Of a stretch of DNA of 12,678 nt, positions 1-7,028 are shown piece by piece. The stretch covers positions 1 through 12,678 of the forward strand of contig CAZYAK010000041.1 of NCBI GenBank assembly GCA_964645935.1, read 5' to 3'. A program made the translations under genes and the position numbers. The notes under the pieces are model-generated. The model made no database searches, was not told the DNA's origin, and saw only the letters and a program-made list of their open reading frames with translations. This DNA is from CAZYAK01 sp964645935 (GTDB lineage Bacteria; Patescibacteriota; Gracilibacteria; Peribacterales; Peribacteraceae). Position 1 is the stretch's first letter. Each line of letters starts with the position of its first letter.

Positions 1-1505
1 ACCAGGAAATACGTGGCACCCTCCTTGGCGCGCTCGCGCATAGCCTCGTATCGGGCGGTGTCGAAGAAGAGCGCGTGGCGCTTCATGTTGGTGGCGTCGT
101 TTGTGGTGGGCTCGCCGTCCGCCCTCCATGCGGATGTCGTATCTCCCGCGTATGCCCCTTCCTCCCGATGGAGCCCCCGCGCCACGAATACTCCAATGCC
201 CTCGCGCAGCAGCTCGCGTGCGGTCTGGGGGTCGGGGAAGCCGTGCGTGATCAGCACCTTGCCATGGTGGTCTTGGCTCACATGCCCCAACTCTGCGGTG
301 ATGGATCGCGCCGGCTCGGGGATGCCTTGCCCGTCCACCCAGCCGTCCCCGCGGTCGGCCGGGTTGGCCGCCACGAACTGCCGCGCACGGGAGAGGATGT
401 GCGCGTCTTGGAATTCTTCCTCGGTGCTCCACGCGATCTCCGCAGCGCGACCGCGACCGAGCAGGAGCCCGTGCGGACGAAAGTCAGCGTCTTCGGGATT
501 GTCGCTGGCACTCCGTCGCGGGCTCACGAGGTCCGCCAGGCGCACGAATTGCTCGGGTGAGACGAGGTCGTGAAGGTCCGCGCCCTCCCGTAGCGACCGG
601 GGGTTGACCACGCGCGTCGCTGCCGCGCGCACCGTGTCGTTGGTGTGATGAAGGCGCAGGAGTATCCGCAGCTGATCGGTGGGGACCGCGCTGTCGGTGG
701 CGTTCCGCACCTCTGCCTGTCGTGGGATGCGGGTGCCCATGGTGCGGATGGGATCCAGCACCAAGGCCGGCAGGTGTGTGACGCCCTCCATGTTTGTCTC
801 CTGCTGGATGATGCCTTGCACATACCCCAGCGACAGCCCGCGCACGTTGGCCAGCAGGAAACCCCGGTCGGGGAGGTAGCGGGGGAGCGGCACGGCCTTG
901 CGCAGCCGTTGCATGCTGTGGCGCCCGTCTCGGAGCAGACGCCGCATGGCTTCCTCGTCGAAGTTCTGCTCCGCGAAGGCGTATCCCTGATGGAGCGGCA
1001 GTGACACTGTGCCATCCTCGTCCACCGTGCTTCCGTCGGGCAGGAGCAGCCGCTGACGGTCTAGCTCTTCCGTGATCTCGTCGCGGCTGAGCGCGCTGTC
1101 CGGGGGCACGAAGAGCAGGCCGCCGGGTGTGATGCGCTGCCGGCCCTCCTTCACGAGGGTGCGCAACACCGTGAGCAGGTGGTCTCGCACGGCGCCGCGG
1201 TGAGAGGAGAGCGTCACCGGGACGCGTGCTTGGTGGGGGGAGAAATCCACCTCGCCTCGCAGACGTATGTGCAGCCCCACCTGCGCGTAGCTGCTGCGTA
1301 GGACCGCCGACACGGCGCCGTCCTCCCGGTATAGATCACGAGCGCGGCCTTCCTCCGCATCGTCCGCGAACGGGACGACCAGGCGCATGTTCATGGCGGG
1401 TGCCCCGTCGATGTCGTGCAGCTGCCCGATGGATTTCCGCTCGATGGCGCCGTCTGCGGCGAAGGGGACGAGGGGCTGGAGGGGCATGGGGCGTGTGGGG
1501 ATCAT
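1..1505 (-). CDS. Large hypothetical protein, 3' end cut by window edge
   Basis: The minus strand is open from an ATG at 1503-1505 to the left edge: 501 complete codons without a stop, and with the G/C third positions of the neighbouring genes. I do not recognise the family. The protein looks soluble: no signal peptide, no hydrophobic segment, many Arg, Asp and Glu, three Trp and no Cys in the visible part. Readable stretches include an N-terminal region with alternating hydrophobic residues (residues 40-100), a basic helical stretch near residues 195-215 (RRLLRDGRHSMQRLRKAV) and a C-terminal half rich in Asp, Gly and Arg. An in-frame TGA near 1531 bounds the start. No good ribosome binding site precedes ATG 1505, since a GGA directly abuts it; ATG at 1485-1487 (codon 7) is the alternative. 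A terminator behind the upstream ytxH-like gene suggests separate transcription. Coding status is fairly sure, function unknown. Confidence 0.8.
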   Translation of the reverse strand, partial: MIPTRPMPLQPLVPFAADGAIERKSIGQLHDIDGAPAMNMRLVVPFADDAEEGRARDLYREDGAVSAVLRSSYAQVGLHIRLRGEVDFSPHQARVPVTLSSHRGAVRDHLLTVLRTLVKEGRQRITPGGLLFVPPDSALSRDEITEELDRQRLLLPDGSTVDEDGTVSLPLHQGYAFAEQNFDEEAMRRLLRDGRHSMQRLRKAVPLPRYLPDRGFLLANVRGLSLGYVQGIIQQETNMEGVTHLPALVLDPIRTMGTRIPRQAEVRNATDSAVPTDQLRILLRLHHTNDTVRAAATRVVNPRSLREGADLHDLVSPEQFVRLADLVSPRRSASDNPEDADFRPHGLLLGRGRAAEIAWSTEEEFQDAHILSRARQFVAANPADRGDGWVDGQGIPEPARSITAELGHVSQDHHGKVLITHGFPDPQTARELLREGIGVFVARGLHREEGAYAGDTTSAWRADGEPTTNDATNMKRHALFFDTARYEAMRERAKEGATYFL

Positions 1506-1549
1506 TCCTACGGCACCGGTCTTCCGGGGTCAAAGAAGTTCCCGGGACA

Positions 1550-1593
1550 CTGACGACGACGCCTGCCGTCAGCGCCGCGTTCGCATCGTGCGA
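1550..1593. promoter_or_regulatory. Two dyads in the leader of the left-end hypothetical gene
   Basis: Two inverted repeats lie between the ytxH terminator and the hypothetical gene. One has six-base arms CTGACG (1550-1555) and CGTCAG (1567-1572). The other is a compact palindrome with arms TCGCA (1581-1585) and TGCGA (1589-1593) around a 3-base centre. They could be operator sites or leader hairpins. In DNA this GC-rich, chance is a real alternative. Confidence 0.2.
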
Positions 1594-1626
1594 TCCTGGT
1601 AGAAGAGGAGGTACGGTGCGCGGACG

Positions 1627-1657
1627 CAAAAACGGCCGCCCCTCGCGGGACGGCCGT
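1627..1657 (-). terminator. Intrinsic terminator of the ytxH-like gene
   Basis: Read on the minus strand, the perfect 7-bp arms ACGGCCG and CGGCCGT (1651-1657 and 1632-1638) enclose a loop that can add CCC/GGG pairs, followed directly by a run of five T (1632-1628). It lies 16 bases past the stop of the ytxH-like gene and before the next minus-strand gene, so it fits a rho-independent terminator separating the two. Confidence 0.8.
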
Positions 1658-1673
1658 CGGGAACGCGACGGGA

Positions 1674-2027
1674 TCAGGCCTTTTTGGTGGAGAAGCCCTT
1701 GGCCTTGGAGACATCCTTGGCGGCCTTCTTCAGCTCCTTACTACCGGTCTTCATCATGGCCTTCACGCTCTTCTGTGCCTCATCAAATTTCTTCTGGGCG
1801 TAGGTCTTGGCCTTCTCGAGATTTTTGCGGACGTCGTCGCTCTCGGCAAACGACTTCACTTCCTTGGCGATCTTCTTGCCGTCCTTGGAGAGGTGCGCGC
1901 CGAGCATTTTGGCGGCTGCTTCCGGGTCCTTGGCCTTCAAGAGCTCCTGGCGCAGCTTGTCGTTGCTGAGAATGTACCCGGCCATCGCGCCGCCGAGGGT
2001 GCCGAGGAGGAGGGAGAATTTCTTCAT
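1674..2027 (-). CDS. YtxH-like small membrane-anchored protein
   Basis: This 117-residue protein begins with MKK and a Gly/Ala-rich hydrophobic segment (about residues 4-21, FSLLLGTLGGAMAGYILS), which should act as a membrane anchor. A strongly helical, Lys/Ala/Glu-rich tail with coiled-coil character fills the rest (residues 23-117) and ends in a basic cluster. That plan, a short glycine-zipper-like anchor plus an amphipathic Lys-rich helix, is typical of YtxH-domain proteins, a widespread family often linked to general stress in Bacillus but without a defined biochemical role. No catalytic motif is visible. The gene starts 63 bases after the uvrC stop on the same strand and may have its own weak promoter there; a strong terminator follows. 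No Shine-Dalgarno sequence precedes the ATG. Family assignment rests on architecture and composition, so it is moderate. Confidence 0.75.
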   Translation of the reverse strand: MKKFSLLLGTLGGAMAGYILSNDKLRQELLKAKDPEAAAKMLGAHLSKDGKKIAKEVKSFAESDDVRKNLEKAKTYAQKKFDEAQKSVKAMMKTGSKELKKAAKDVSKAKGFSTKKA

Positions 2028-2053
2028 AGGGTGAGTGGGGAGAGGTGGAAGAA

Positions 2054-2082
2054 AGTGTATGCGCGCCAGGACGGAACTCCAA
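2054..2082 (-). promoter_or_regulatory. Candidate promoter of the ytxH-like gene
   Basis: In the 63-base gap between uvrC and the ytxH-like gene the minus strand reads TTGGAG (2082-2077), a 17-base spacer, then TACACT (2059-2054). Predicted transcription start is near 2047, giving a leader of about 20 bases. Spacing is ideal but the -35 box is weak, so read-through from uvrC remains possible. Confidence 0.3.
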
Positions 2083-2090
2083 GATCCGAC

Positions 2091-4457
2091 TTACAAGTGG
2101 CGCCGCAGCGCGGCGAGCTGGTCCGGGTCCAGCATCTCCGCAAGCGAGGCATCGGCGGCGCCTTTGATCGCGGCAACGGACCCGAAGTGCTTGAGGAGGT
2201 CGGCCTTGGTCTTGGGGCCGATGCCCGGCACACCGTCCAGTGCGGAGCCGAAGGTCTTCTTGGAGAGACGTTGTTCGCGGTGGCGGTTGGCGAAGCGGTG
2301 TGCCTCATCGCGCAGGCGCATCAACAAAAACTTGGCCTGCGACTCGGCGGGGAACGTCACGGGGAAGCCTTGCTCCGGGATGAACACCTCCTCCTCCCGT
2401 TTGGCCAACCCGATGACGGGGATTGTGAGGCCGGACGCCTGCAGCACCTCTACCACCGACGAGAGTTGCCCCTTGCCGCCGTCGATGACCAGGAGGTCTG
2501 GGCGGCTCGTGAGCGAAGGGTCGGCACGGTTCTGCGACACCTCGTACACGAGCGTCACGAGTTCTTCGCCGCCCATACGCTTCTTCATACGATCCCAGTG
2601 CTCTTGCACCGCGGCCGGAGGCTTGATGACGTACCGAAAGCCCACCTGGCCGTACGCGTTCTCCAACGCCGACGAGACTACCACATAGACCTTGCCGCTC
2701 TTCATGCCGCGCAGGAACTTACGGAGTAGGAACCGCTCCAGTGCGCCCTCGCGGTATCCTTCCGCCACCCAGAGGCAGCGCAGCTCCGACGCCTTCTCGG
2801 AGAGGGGATGCATGTGGCAGTAGCCCAGGATGTCATCGCCGCAGCGGGCCACGAGTGCGGCGTCGCCCGCGGGCAACTCCTCCAGATGTTCCTCGGGATA
2901 CCTGACGCGCATCGCTTCCAGCGCCGCGCGGTCGGTCTTGCGTGCGCGGGCGATGACAATGCCCTGTTCCTTCCACCCCGCCTCCTCGCGCGGAACATCT
3001 TCCTTGAGGTGACGTAGGCGCCGGCGCAGCACCTCCTGGAGCGACTTGTAGTCGTCCACGTCCCCCTCTTGGAGCGTGCGGATCGTGAAGGACCGGTAGT
3101 GGTCGTTGGCAGCCTTGCCGCCCAACATCACCACCATACTGCCCACGGTCTCGGTGCCGCCGTGGTGGGAGATGTCGTACCCCTCGATGCGCTTGGGAAC
3201 AGACGGCAGATTGAGCAGCCGCTTGAGACCCTCCAGCGCCGCTTCCGTATTGCCCACTTCCGCTTCCCACTTCAGCTCCTCGAGCTTGGCTTTTTCGCGC
3301 GCGTTCTTCTCTGCCAGTTGGAGGAGATGCGACTGCTTCCCGCGCTCGGGGACGTGCAGCCGCACGTTCTTTCCGCGTTTGGACGCGAGCCATGCCTCTA
3401 GCGTCTTCTTGCCGGGAACGTCGGCTGGAAGATAGATCATGGGGGGGATGTCCGGGTCGTCGTCGTAGTATTGTGGGAGGAATTGCTCCAGTACTTCCGC
3501 CACGTCGTCGGCCTGGCCCGTGAGGGCGTGGTGCGCCTCGCCGATGAGACGGCCGCCCCGGCGGATGAGTACCATCACGTGCGCGCGGTTGCTGAGCACC
3601 GAGACCCCAATGGCGTCGCAGTCTTCGCCGCGCGTGTCGGTGGCCAGCTGGTCGTCCTGCTTCCCTTCCAGCACTTGGAGGGAATTGCGCAGCTTCGCCG
3701 CTGTCTCGAACTTCCGCTCCGCGGCAGCGACTTGCATGCGTTCTCGTAGGATGGCCTGTACGGGCCCCTGTTCCCCCTTGAGAAACGCGAGGATACGATC
3801 GATGCGCTGCCGGTATTCCTGCTGCGAGATGGCTGCGGCACACAGACCGTTGCACCGGCCGATCTGGTACTCCAGGCACGGGCGCGTGGGGAGGGGAGCG
3901 GGCGGTACGCGGTTGAGCGCGTCCAGCGACGGACGGCACGCGCGGAACGCGAGCGCCTCGTGGAGCAGCTCCACCGTGGCGCGGATACGTTCGCTGTTGA
4001 GGTACGGCCCGAAGTACTTGGCACCGTCCTGGCGGTATCGCCGCACCAGCTCCACACGCGGGTACGCCTCCTGCACGGACACCCGCACGAAGAGATGGTT
4101 CTTATCGTCCTTCATCAGGACGTTGTACTTGGGCTTGAGCTGCTTGATGAGGTTGGTCTCCAGCACGAGGGCCTCGAGCTCGGAGTTCGTCACCGTCACG
4201 TCGAAGTCCGCGATGAGCAGCCGGAAAGCCTGTCTCCAAGGGCCATGACCGCCCTTGCCGGCTGCCACGTACTGGGCGAGGCGCTTTTTTAGGCTCTTGG
4301 CCTTTCCCACGTACACCACCTCTCCTGTATCGTTCATCCAACGATACACGCCGGGGCCGGCGGGCGCGGTGGCCACACGCTTGCGGAGCTCCGGAAAGCG
4401 GGGGTTCTCCGGGCCGGCCTTGGAAGGCTTCTGCCGGCGATCTCCGCGGGGGGACAT
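2091..4457 (-). CDS. uvrC: Excinuclease ABC subunit C with an inserted GNAT-like domain
   Basis: UvrC makes the dual incisions in nucleotide excision repair after UvrA and UvrB have found the lesion. All standard parts are visible in this 788-residue protein. GIY-YIG nuclease domain, residues 33-112 (GVY at 36-38, VVYVGKA at 47-53). Cysteine cluster C174, C194, C202, C206, which in other UvrC proteins binds a [4Fe-4S] cluster. UVR (UvrB-binding) motif, about 236-266. RNase H-like endonuclease with YDISH (D428), VIDGGKGQL (D659) and RDEAHRFA (D717, H720). Helix-hairpin-helix pair, about 737-778. The family is usually near 600 residues. The excess is mainly residues 487-650, holding a GNAT-acetyltransferase-like domain (about 499-612) between D428 and D659. 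The start is the first ATG consistent with a normal N terminus; a TATCAT box 6 bases upstream would make the transcript nearly leaderless. The gene is divergent from hppA. Confidence 0.95.
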   Translation of the reverse strand: MSPRGDRRQKPSKAGPENPRFPELRKRVATAPAGPGVYRWMNDTGEVVYVGKAKSLKKRLAQYVAAGKGGHGPWRQAFRLLIADFDVTVTNSELEALVLETNLIKQLKPKYNVLMKDDKNHLFVRVSVQEAYPRVELVRRYRQDGAKYFGPYLNSERIRATVELLHEALAFRACRPSLDALNRVPPAPLPTRPCLEYQIGRCNGLCAAAISQQEYRQRIDRILAFLKGEQGPVQAILRERMQVAAAERKFETAAKLRNSLQVLEGKQDDQLATDTRGEDCDAIGVSVLSNRAHVMVLIRRGGRLIGEAHHALTGQADDVAEVLEQFLPQYYDDDPDIPPMIYLPADVPGKKTLEAWLASKRGKNVRLHVPERGKQSHLLQLAEKNAREKAKLEELKWEAEVGNTEAALEGLKRLLNLPSVPKRIEGYDISHHGGTETVGSMVVMLGGKAANDHYRSFTIRTLQEGDVDDYKSLQEVLRRRLRHLKEDVPREEAGWKEQGIVIARARKTDRAALEAMRVRYPEEHLEELPAGDAALVARCGDDILGYCHMHPLSEKASELRCLWVAEGYREGALERFLLRKFLRGMKSGKVYVVVSSALENAYGQVGFRYVIKPPAAVQEHWDRMKKRMGGEELVTLVYEVSQNRADPSLTSRPDLLVIDGGKGQLSSVVEVLQASGLTIPVIGLAKREEEVFIPEQGFPVTFPAESQAKFLLMRLRDEAHRFANRHREQRLSKKTFGSALDGVPGIGPKTKADLLKHFGSVAAIKGAADASLAEMLDPDQLAALRRHL

Positions 4458-4463
4458 GGGCGA

Positions 4464-4469
4464 ATGATA
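4464..4469 (-). promoter_or_regulatory. Candidate -10 box of uvrC
   Basis: TATCAT on the minus strand (4469-4464) matches the -10 consensus at five of six bases and ends 6 bases before the uvrC ATG. No convincing -35 box is seen at the right distance. If used, transcription would begin at or next to the A of the ATG, giving a leaderless mRNA, consistent with the absence of a ribosome binding site. Confidence 0.35.
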
Positions 4470-4515
4470 CAAGGAAGAGGCCACCGAGGGGACTGGAGAG
4501 GCCGATGTCCGGGAA

Positions 4516-4545
4516 TTGACGTCCAGGGCCGTTGACACGTACTCT
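4516..4545 (+). promoter_or_regulatory. Candidate hppA promoter
   Basis: TTGACG (4516-4521), an 18-base spacer and TACTCT (4540-4545) form a weak sigma-70-like promoter in the 147-base divergent region. Predicted start is near 4552, with a leader of about 50 bases to ATG 4605. A second TTGACA at 4532-4537 has no matching -10 box. Confidence 0.3.
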
Positions 4546-4604
4546 TTCTCGGAACTCCCCCGGGCGGGTTTGGCATGCTGCCGCCCTTTCCTTCCCCTTC
4601 TCGC

Positions 4605-6704
4605 ATGAACTCGCTGATGCTTGAACTCATCGCCCCCGTCATCGCCGTGCTGGGCCTCTTCTACAGCCTGGTCTTCTGGAAGGGCGTCACCTCCGCCGGA
4701 GACGGCACCCCGGCCATGCAGAAGGTCGCCAAGGCCATTGCTACCGGCGCCCGCGCCTTCATCAAGCGCCAGTACCGCACCATCACCATCCTGGCTCTCG
4801 CGGTCACGGTGCTCATCTTCCTCGCCTACGCCTGGCCCAGCATTACCGGCTCCGACGTTGCGGGCGAGGGCATGTTCCGTGGCTTCTCGGTCGCCTCGGC
4901 CTTCCTTCTTGGCGCACTTTTCTCCGGCCTCTCGGGCGTCATCAGCATGGTGGTAGCCACCAAGGCCAATCTCAAGGTGGCGGCCTCCGCCAAGAACGGC
5001 ATGAACGCCGCGCTGCACATGTCGCTGCGCTCGGGCACGGTGCCGGCCATTGTGATCACATCGCTCTCGCTCCTGGGCATGAGCGGCCTGTTCCTTCTGT
5101 ACCGCCACGTCTTCCACATCGACGAGCAGCTCATTCCGGGCCTCATCATCGGCTACGGCTTTGGTGCCTCGTTCGTGGCGCTGTTCGCGCAGCTGGGTGG
5201 CGGCATCTACACCAAGGCCGCCGACGTCGGAGCCGACCTCGTGGGCAAAGTGGAGGCCGGTATCCCGGAGGACGACCCCCGCAACCCCGCCGTCATCGCC
5301 GACCTCGTAGGCGACAACGTGGGCGACTGCGCCGGTCGTGGCGCGGATCTCTTCGAGTCCATCTCCGCCGAGAACGTCGGTGCAATGGTGCTCGGTGCGG
5401 CCCTCTTTGGGGCGTTCGGTGTGGAGGGCCTGATGTTCCCGTTGATTCTCGGAGCCATTGGTCTCATCGCCTCCGTTATCGGTGTCTACTGCGTGCACGC
5501 CAAGGCGGGCGAGGCGCCTATGGCCGCCATGAAGCGCGGTTTCTGGGTGACGGGCCTGCTCATGGCCGTCGTCCTGGTGGCGCTCTGCCACCAGCTTCTC
5601 AACACCACCACGGAGGCGGGCCAGACGTGGACGTGGTTCGCGGGCGCGGGCATCGTTGGCCTCCTCACGAGCGTCGCGTTCGTCTACATCACGGACTTCT
5701 ACACGGGCAAGCAGCACAAGCCCGTCCAGTACATCGCGCAGGCTTCCACCACCGGCCACGGCACCAACGTCATCGCCGGCACGGCCATTGGTATGGAGTC
5801 CACGGGCCTCTCCGTGATTACGGTGTGTCTCGCGCTCTTCGTCTCGTACTGGCTCGGGGCCCAGACGGGTCTGGAGCACGGCGGTCTCTACGGCACCGCC
5901 GTCGCCACCATGGGCATGCTCTCCACCGTGACGTACATCCTCTCCATGGACATGTTCGGCCCCATCACAGACAACGCGGGCGGCATCGTGGAGATGAGTG
6001 ATTCTCCGCAGGAGTACCGCGACGTGACCGACGAGCTGGACGCCGCCGGAAACACCACCAAGGCGCTCACCAAGGGCTACGCCGTGGGTTCGGCCGCGCT
6101 CGCGGCATTCTTGCTCTTCTCTGCGTACTTGGAGGAGGTGGATCTGCTCGCCGTGAACCTCGCGGACATGAACGTGTTCGTGGGATCGTTCCTCGGCGCG
6201 ATGGTCATCTTCTTCTTCACCTCGCTCACCATCCGCGCGGTCGGCAAGGCCGCCGGCGTCATCGTCGAGGAGGTGCGCCGCCAGTTCCGGGACAACAAGG
6301 GCATCATGGACGGTACTTCCGACCCCGATTACGCCGCGTGCGTGGACATCGCTACCAAGAGCGCGCTGCGCCAGATGATCCTCCCCGGCATTCTCGCCAT
6401 CGCCGCCCCGATCTTCGTGGGCCTTGCTCTTGGCAAGGAGGCCGTAGCAGGGCTCCTCATGGTCGGCACGATCGTCGGCATCCTCATGGCCTGCTACCTC
6501 AACAACGCGGGTGGTGCCTGGGACAACGCCAAGAAGTTTATCGAGACGGGCAAGCACGGCGGCAAGAAGAGCTTCGCGCACCAGTCGGCCGTCACGGGCG
6601 ACACCGTGGGTGACCCCTTCAAGGACACCGCTGGGCCCAGTCTCCACGTTCTCATCAAGCTGTTCGCCACGCTCACGCTGGCGCTGGCCGCGCTGTTCTC
6701 CTGA
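4605..6704 (+). CDS. hppA: K+-independent H+-translocating membrane pyrophosphatase
   Basis: This integral membrane enzyme couples hydrolysis of cytoplasmic pyrophosphate to proton pumping. It has 699 residues, the usual family length, with many hydrophobic segments matching the roughly 16-helix fold. The pyrophosphate/Mg-binding motifs are intact: DVGADLVGKVE from D207, GIPEDDPRNPAVIADLVGDN, DNVGDCAG from D237 with GADLFES after it, and GDTVGDPFKDT with D666, D670, K673 and D674. In the class-deciding stretch GNTTKALTKGYAVGSAAL, Lys is at 486 and Thr at 489; this pair marks K+-independent pumps, where K+-dependent ones have Ala at the first position. One oddity is Arg245 in DCAGRGADLF, where relatives usually have Met. 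ATG 4605 is chosen from the N-terminal helix; ATG 4575 and 4617 are alternatives, and none has a Shine-Dalgarno sequence. The gene is divergent from uvrC, ends at a strong terminator and looks monocistronic. Confidence 0.97.
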   Translation: MNSLMLELIAPVIAVLGLFYSLVFWKGVTSAGDGTPAMQKVAKAIATGARAFIKRQYRTITILALAVTVLIFLAYAWPSITGSDVAGEGMFRGFSVASAFLLGALFSGLSGVISMVVATKANLKVAASAKNGMNAALHMSLRSGTVPAIVITSLSLLGMSGLFLLYRHVFHIDEQLIPGLIIGYGFGASFVALFAQLGGGIYTKAADVGADLVGKVEAGIPEDDPRNPAVIADLVGDNVGDCAGRGADLFESISAENVGAMVLGAALFGAFGVEGLMFPLILGAIGLIASVIGVYCVHAKAGEAPMAAMKRGFWVTGLLMAVVLVALCHQLLNTTTEAGQTWTWFAGAGIVGLLTSVAFVYITDFYTGKQHKPVQYIAQASTTGHGTNVIAGTAIGMESTGLSVITVCLALFVSYWLGAQTGLEHGGLYGTAVATMGMLSTVTYILSMDMFGPITDNAGGIVEMSDSPQEYRDVTDELDAAGNTTKALTKGYAVGSAALAAFLLFSAYLEEVDLLAVNLADMNVFVGSFLGAMVIFFFTSLTIRAVGKAAGVIVEEVRRQFRDNKGIMDGTSDPDYAACVDIATKSALRQMILPGILAIAAPIFVGLALGKEAVAGLLMVGTIVGILMACYLNNAGGAWDNAKKFIETGKHGGKKSFAHQSAVTGDTVGDPFKDTAGPSLHVLIKLFATLTLALAALFS

Positions 6705-6719
6705 GCGTTTAGCCTCATT

Positions 6720-6781
6720 CCCGGAGGAGCCTGCTACCGGCTCCTCCGGGTGACCCGCAGCGCTCAGGAGGCGCTTTTTTT
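6720..6781 (+). terminator. Double-hairpin terminator after hppA
   Basis: Two stem-loops stand in tandem 15 bases after the hppA stop. The first is a perfect 12-bp stem (CCCGGAGGAGCC at 6720-6731, GGCTCCTCCGGG at 6739-6750) with a 7-base loop but no T-run. The second is short (AGCGC at 6759-6763, GCGCT at 6771-6775) and runs straight into seven T (6775-6781), the usual intrinsic-terminator shape. The first may add stability to the 3' end of the hppA mRNA. Confidence 0.85.
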
Positions 6782-6854
6782 CTGGGCGCGGCTCCGCTCG
6801 CGCATGAGCGCTTTGGGGCGAGTGGAAACGGAGCAGGGGGGCTTGGCCGGAAAA

Positions 6855-6890
6855 TTGACAAAATATGTGAATTATCGTTCTACAAGAACT
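6855..6890 (+). promoter_or_regulatory. Promoter/operator region of the glycan operon
   Basis: The spacer from 6782 to the next gene contains one conspicuously A/T-rich island (about 6851-6893). It holds a perfect -35 box TTGACA (6855-6860). No perfect -10 follows; the best candidates, TCTACA (6879-6884) and TACAAG (6881-6886), give spacers of 18 and 20 bases. They lie inside a dyad with arms GTTCT (6877-6881) and AGAAC (6885-6889) around ACA. A dyad covering the -10 position is the usual place for a repressor site; an activator could explain the imperfect -10. The rest of the spacer shows nothing clear. Confidence 0.5.
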
Positions 6891-7028
6891 TAGTCACGAC
6901 GGTGAGCCGCCGGCGTCATGTGAGGATCGCCCTTGAAGGCTCCGGGAGGCCGGGAACGTGTCAAACCAGCTTGTCTCCGCGAGCCATTCGTCTACCGTAG
7001 TCCTCCTCCCTTCGCTGATCGCTTTTCT

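Noticed and set aside
645..1004. Plus-strand open frames across the left 1.5 kb
   Set aside because: They are antisense to the continuous minus-strand gene, have unbalanced His/Gln/Val/Arg-rich composition and match no family.
4532..4537. Perfect TTGACA as the hppA -35 box
   Set aside because: No acceptable -10 hexamer occurs 16-18 bases downstream; the region there is C/G-rich.
4458..6647. The uvrC frame stays open upstream of its start, through the divergent spacer and antisense across nearly all of hppA, suggesting a protein of about 1,500 residues.
   Set aside because: The plus strand carries an intact, highly conserved hppA. The antisense translation is low-complexity (His/Gly/Asp/Glu/Arg-rich), a by-product of hppA avoiding codons that read as stops on the other strand. 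UvrC has a normal N terminus at 4457.
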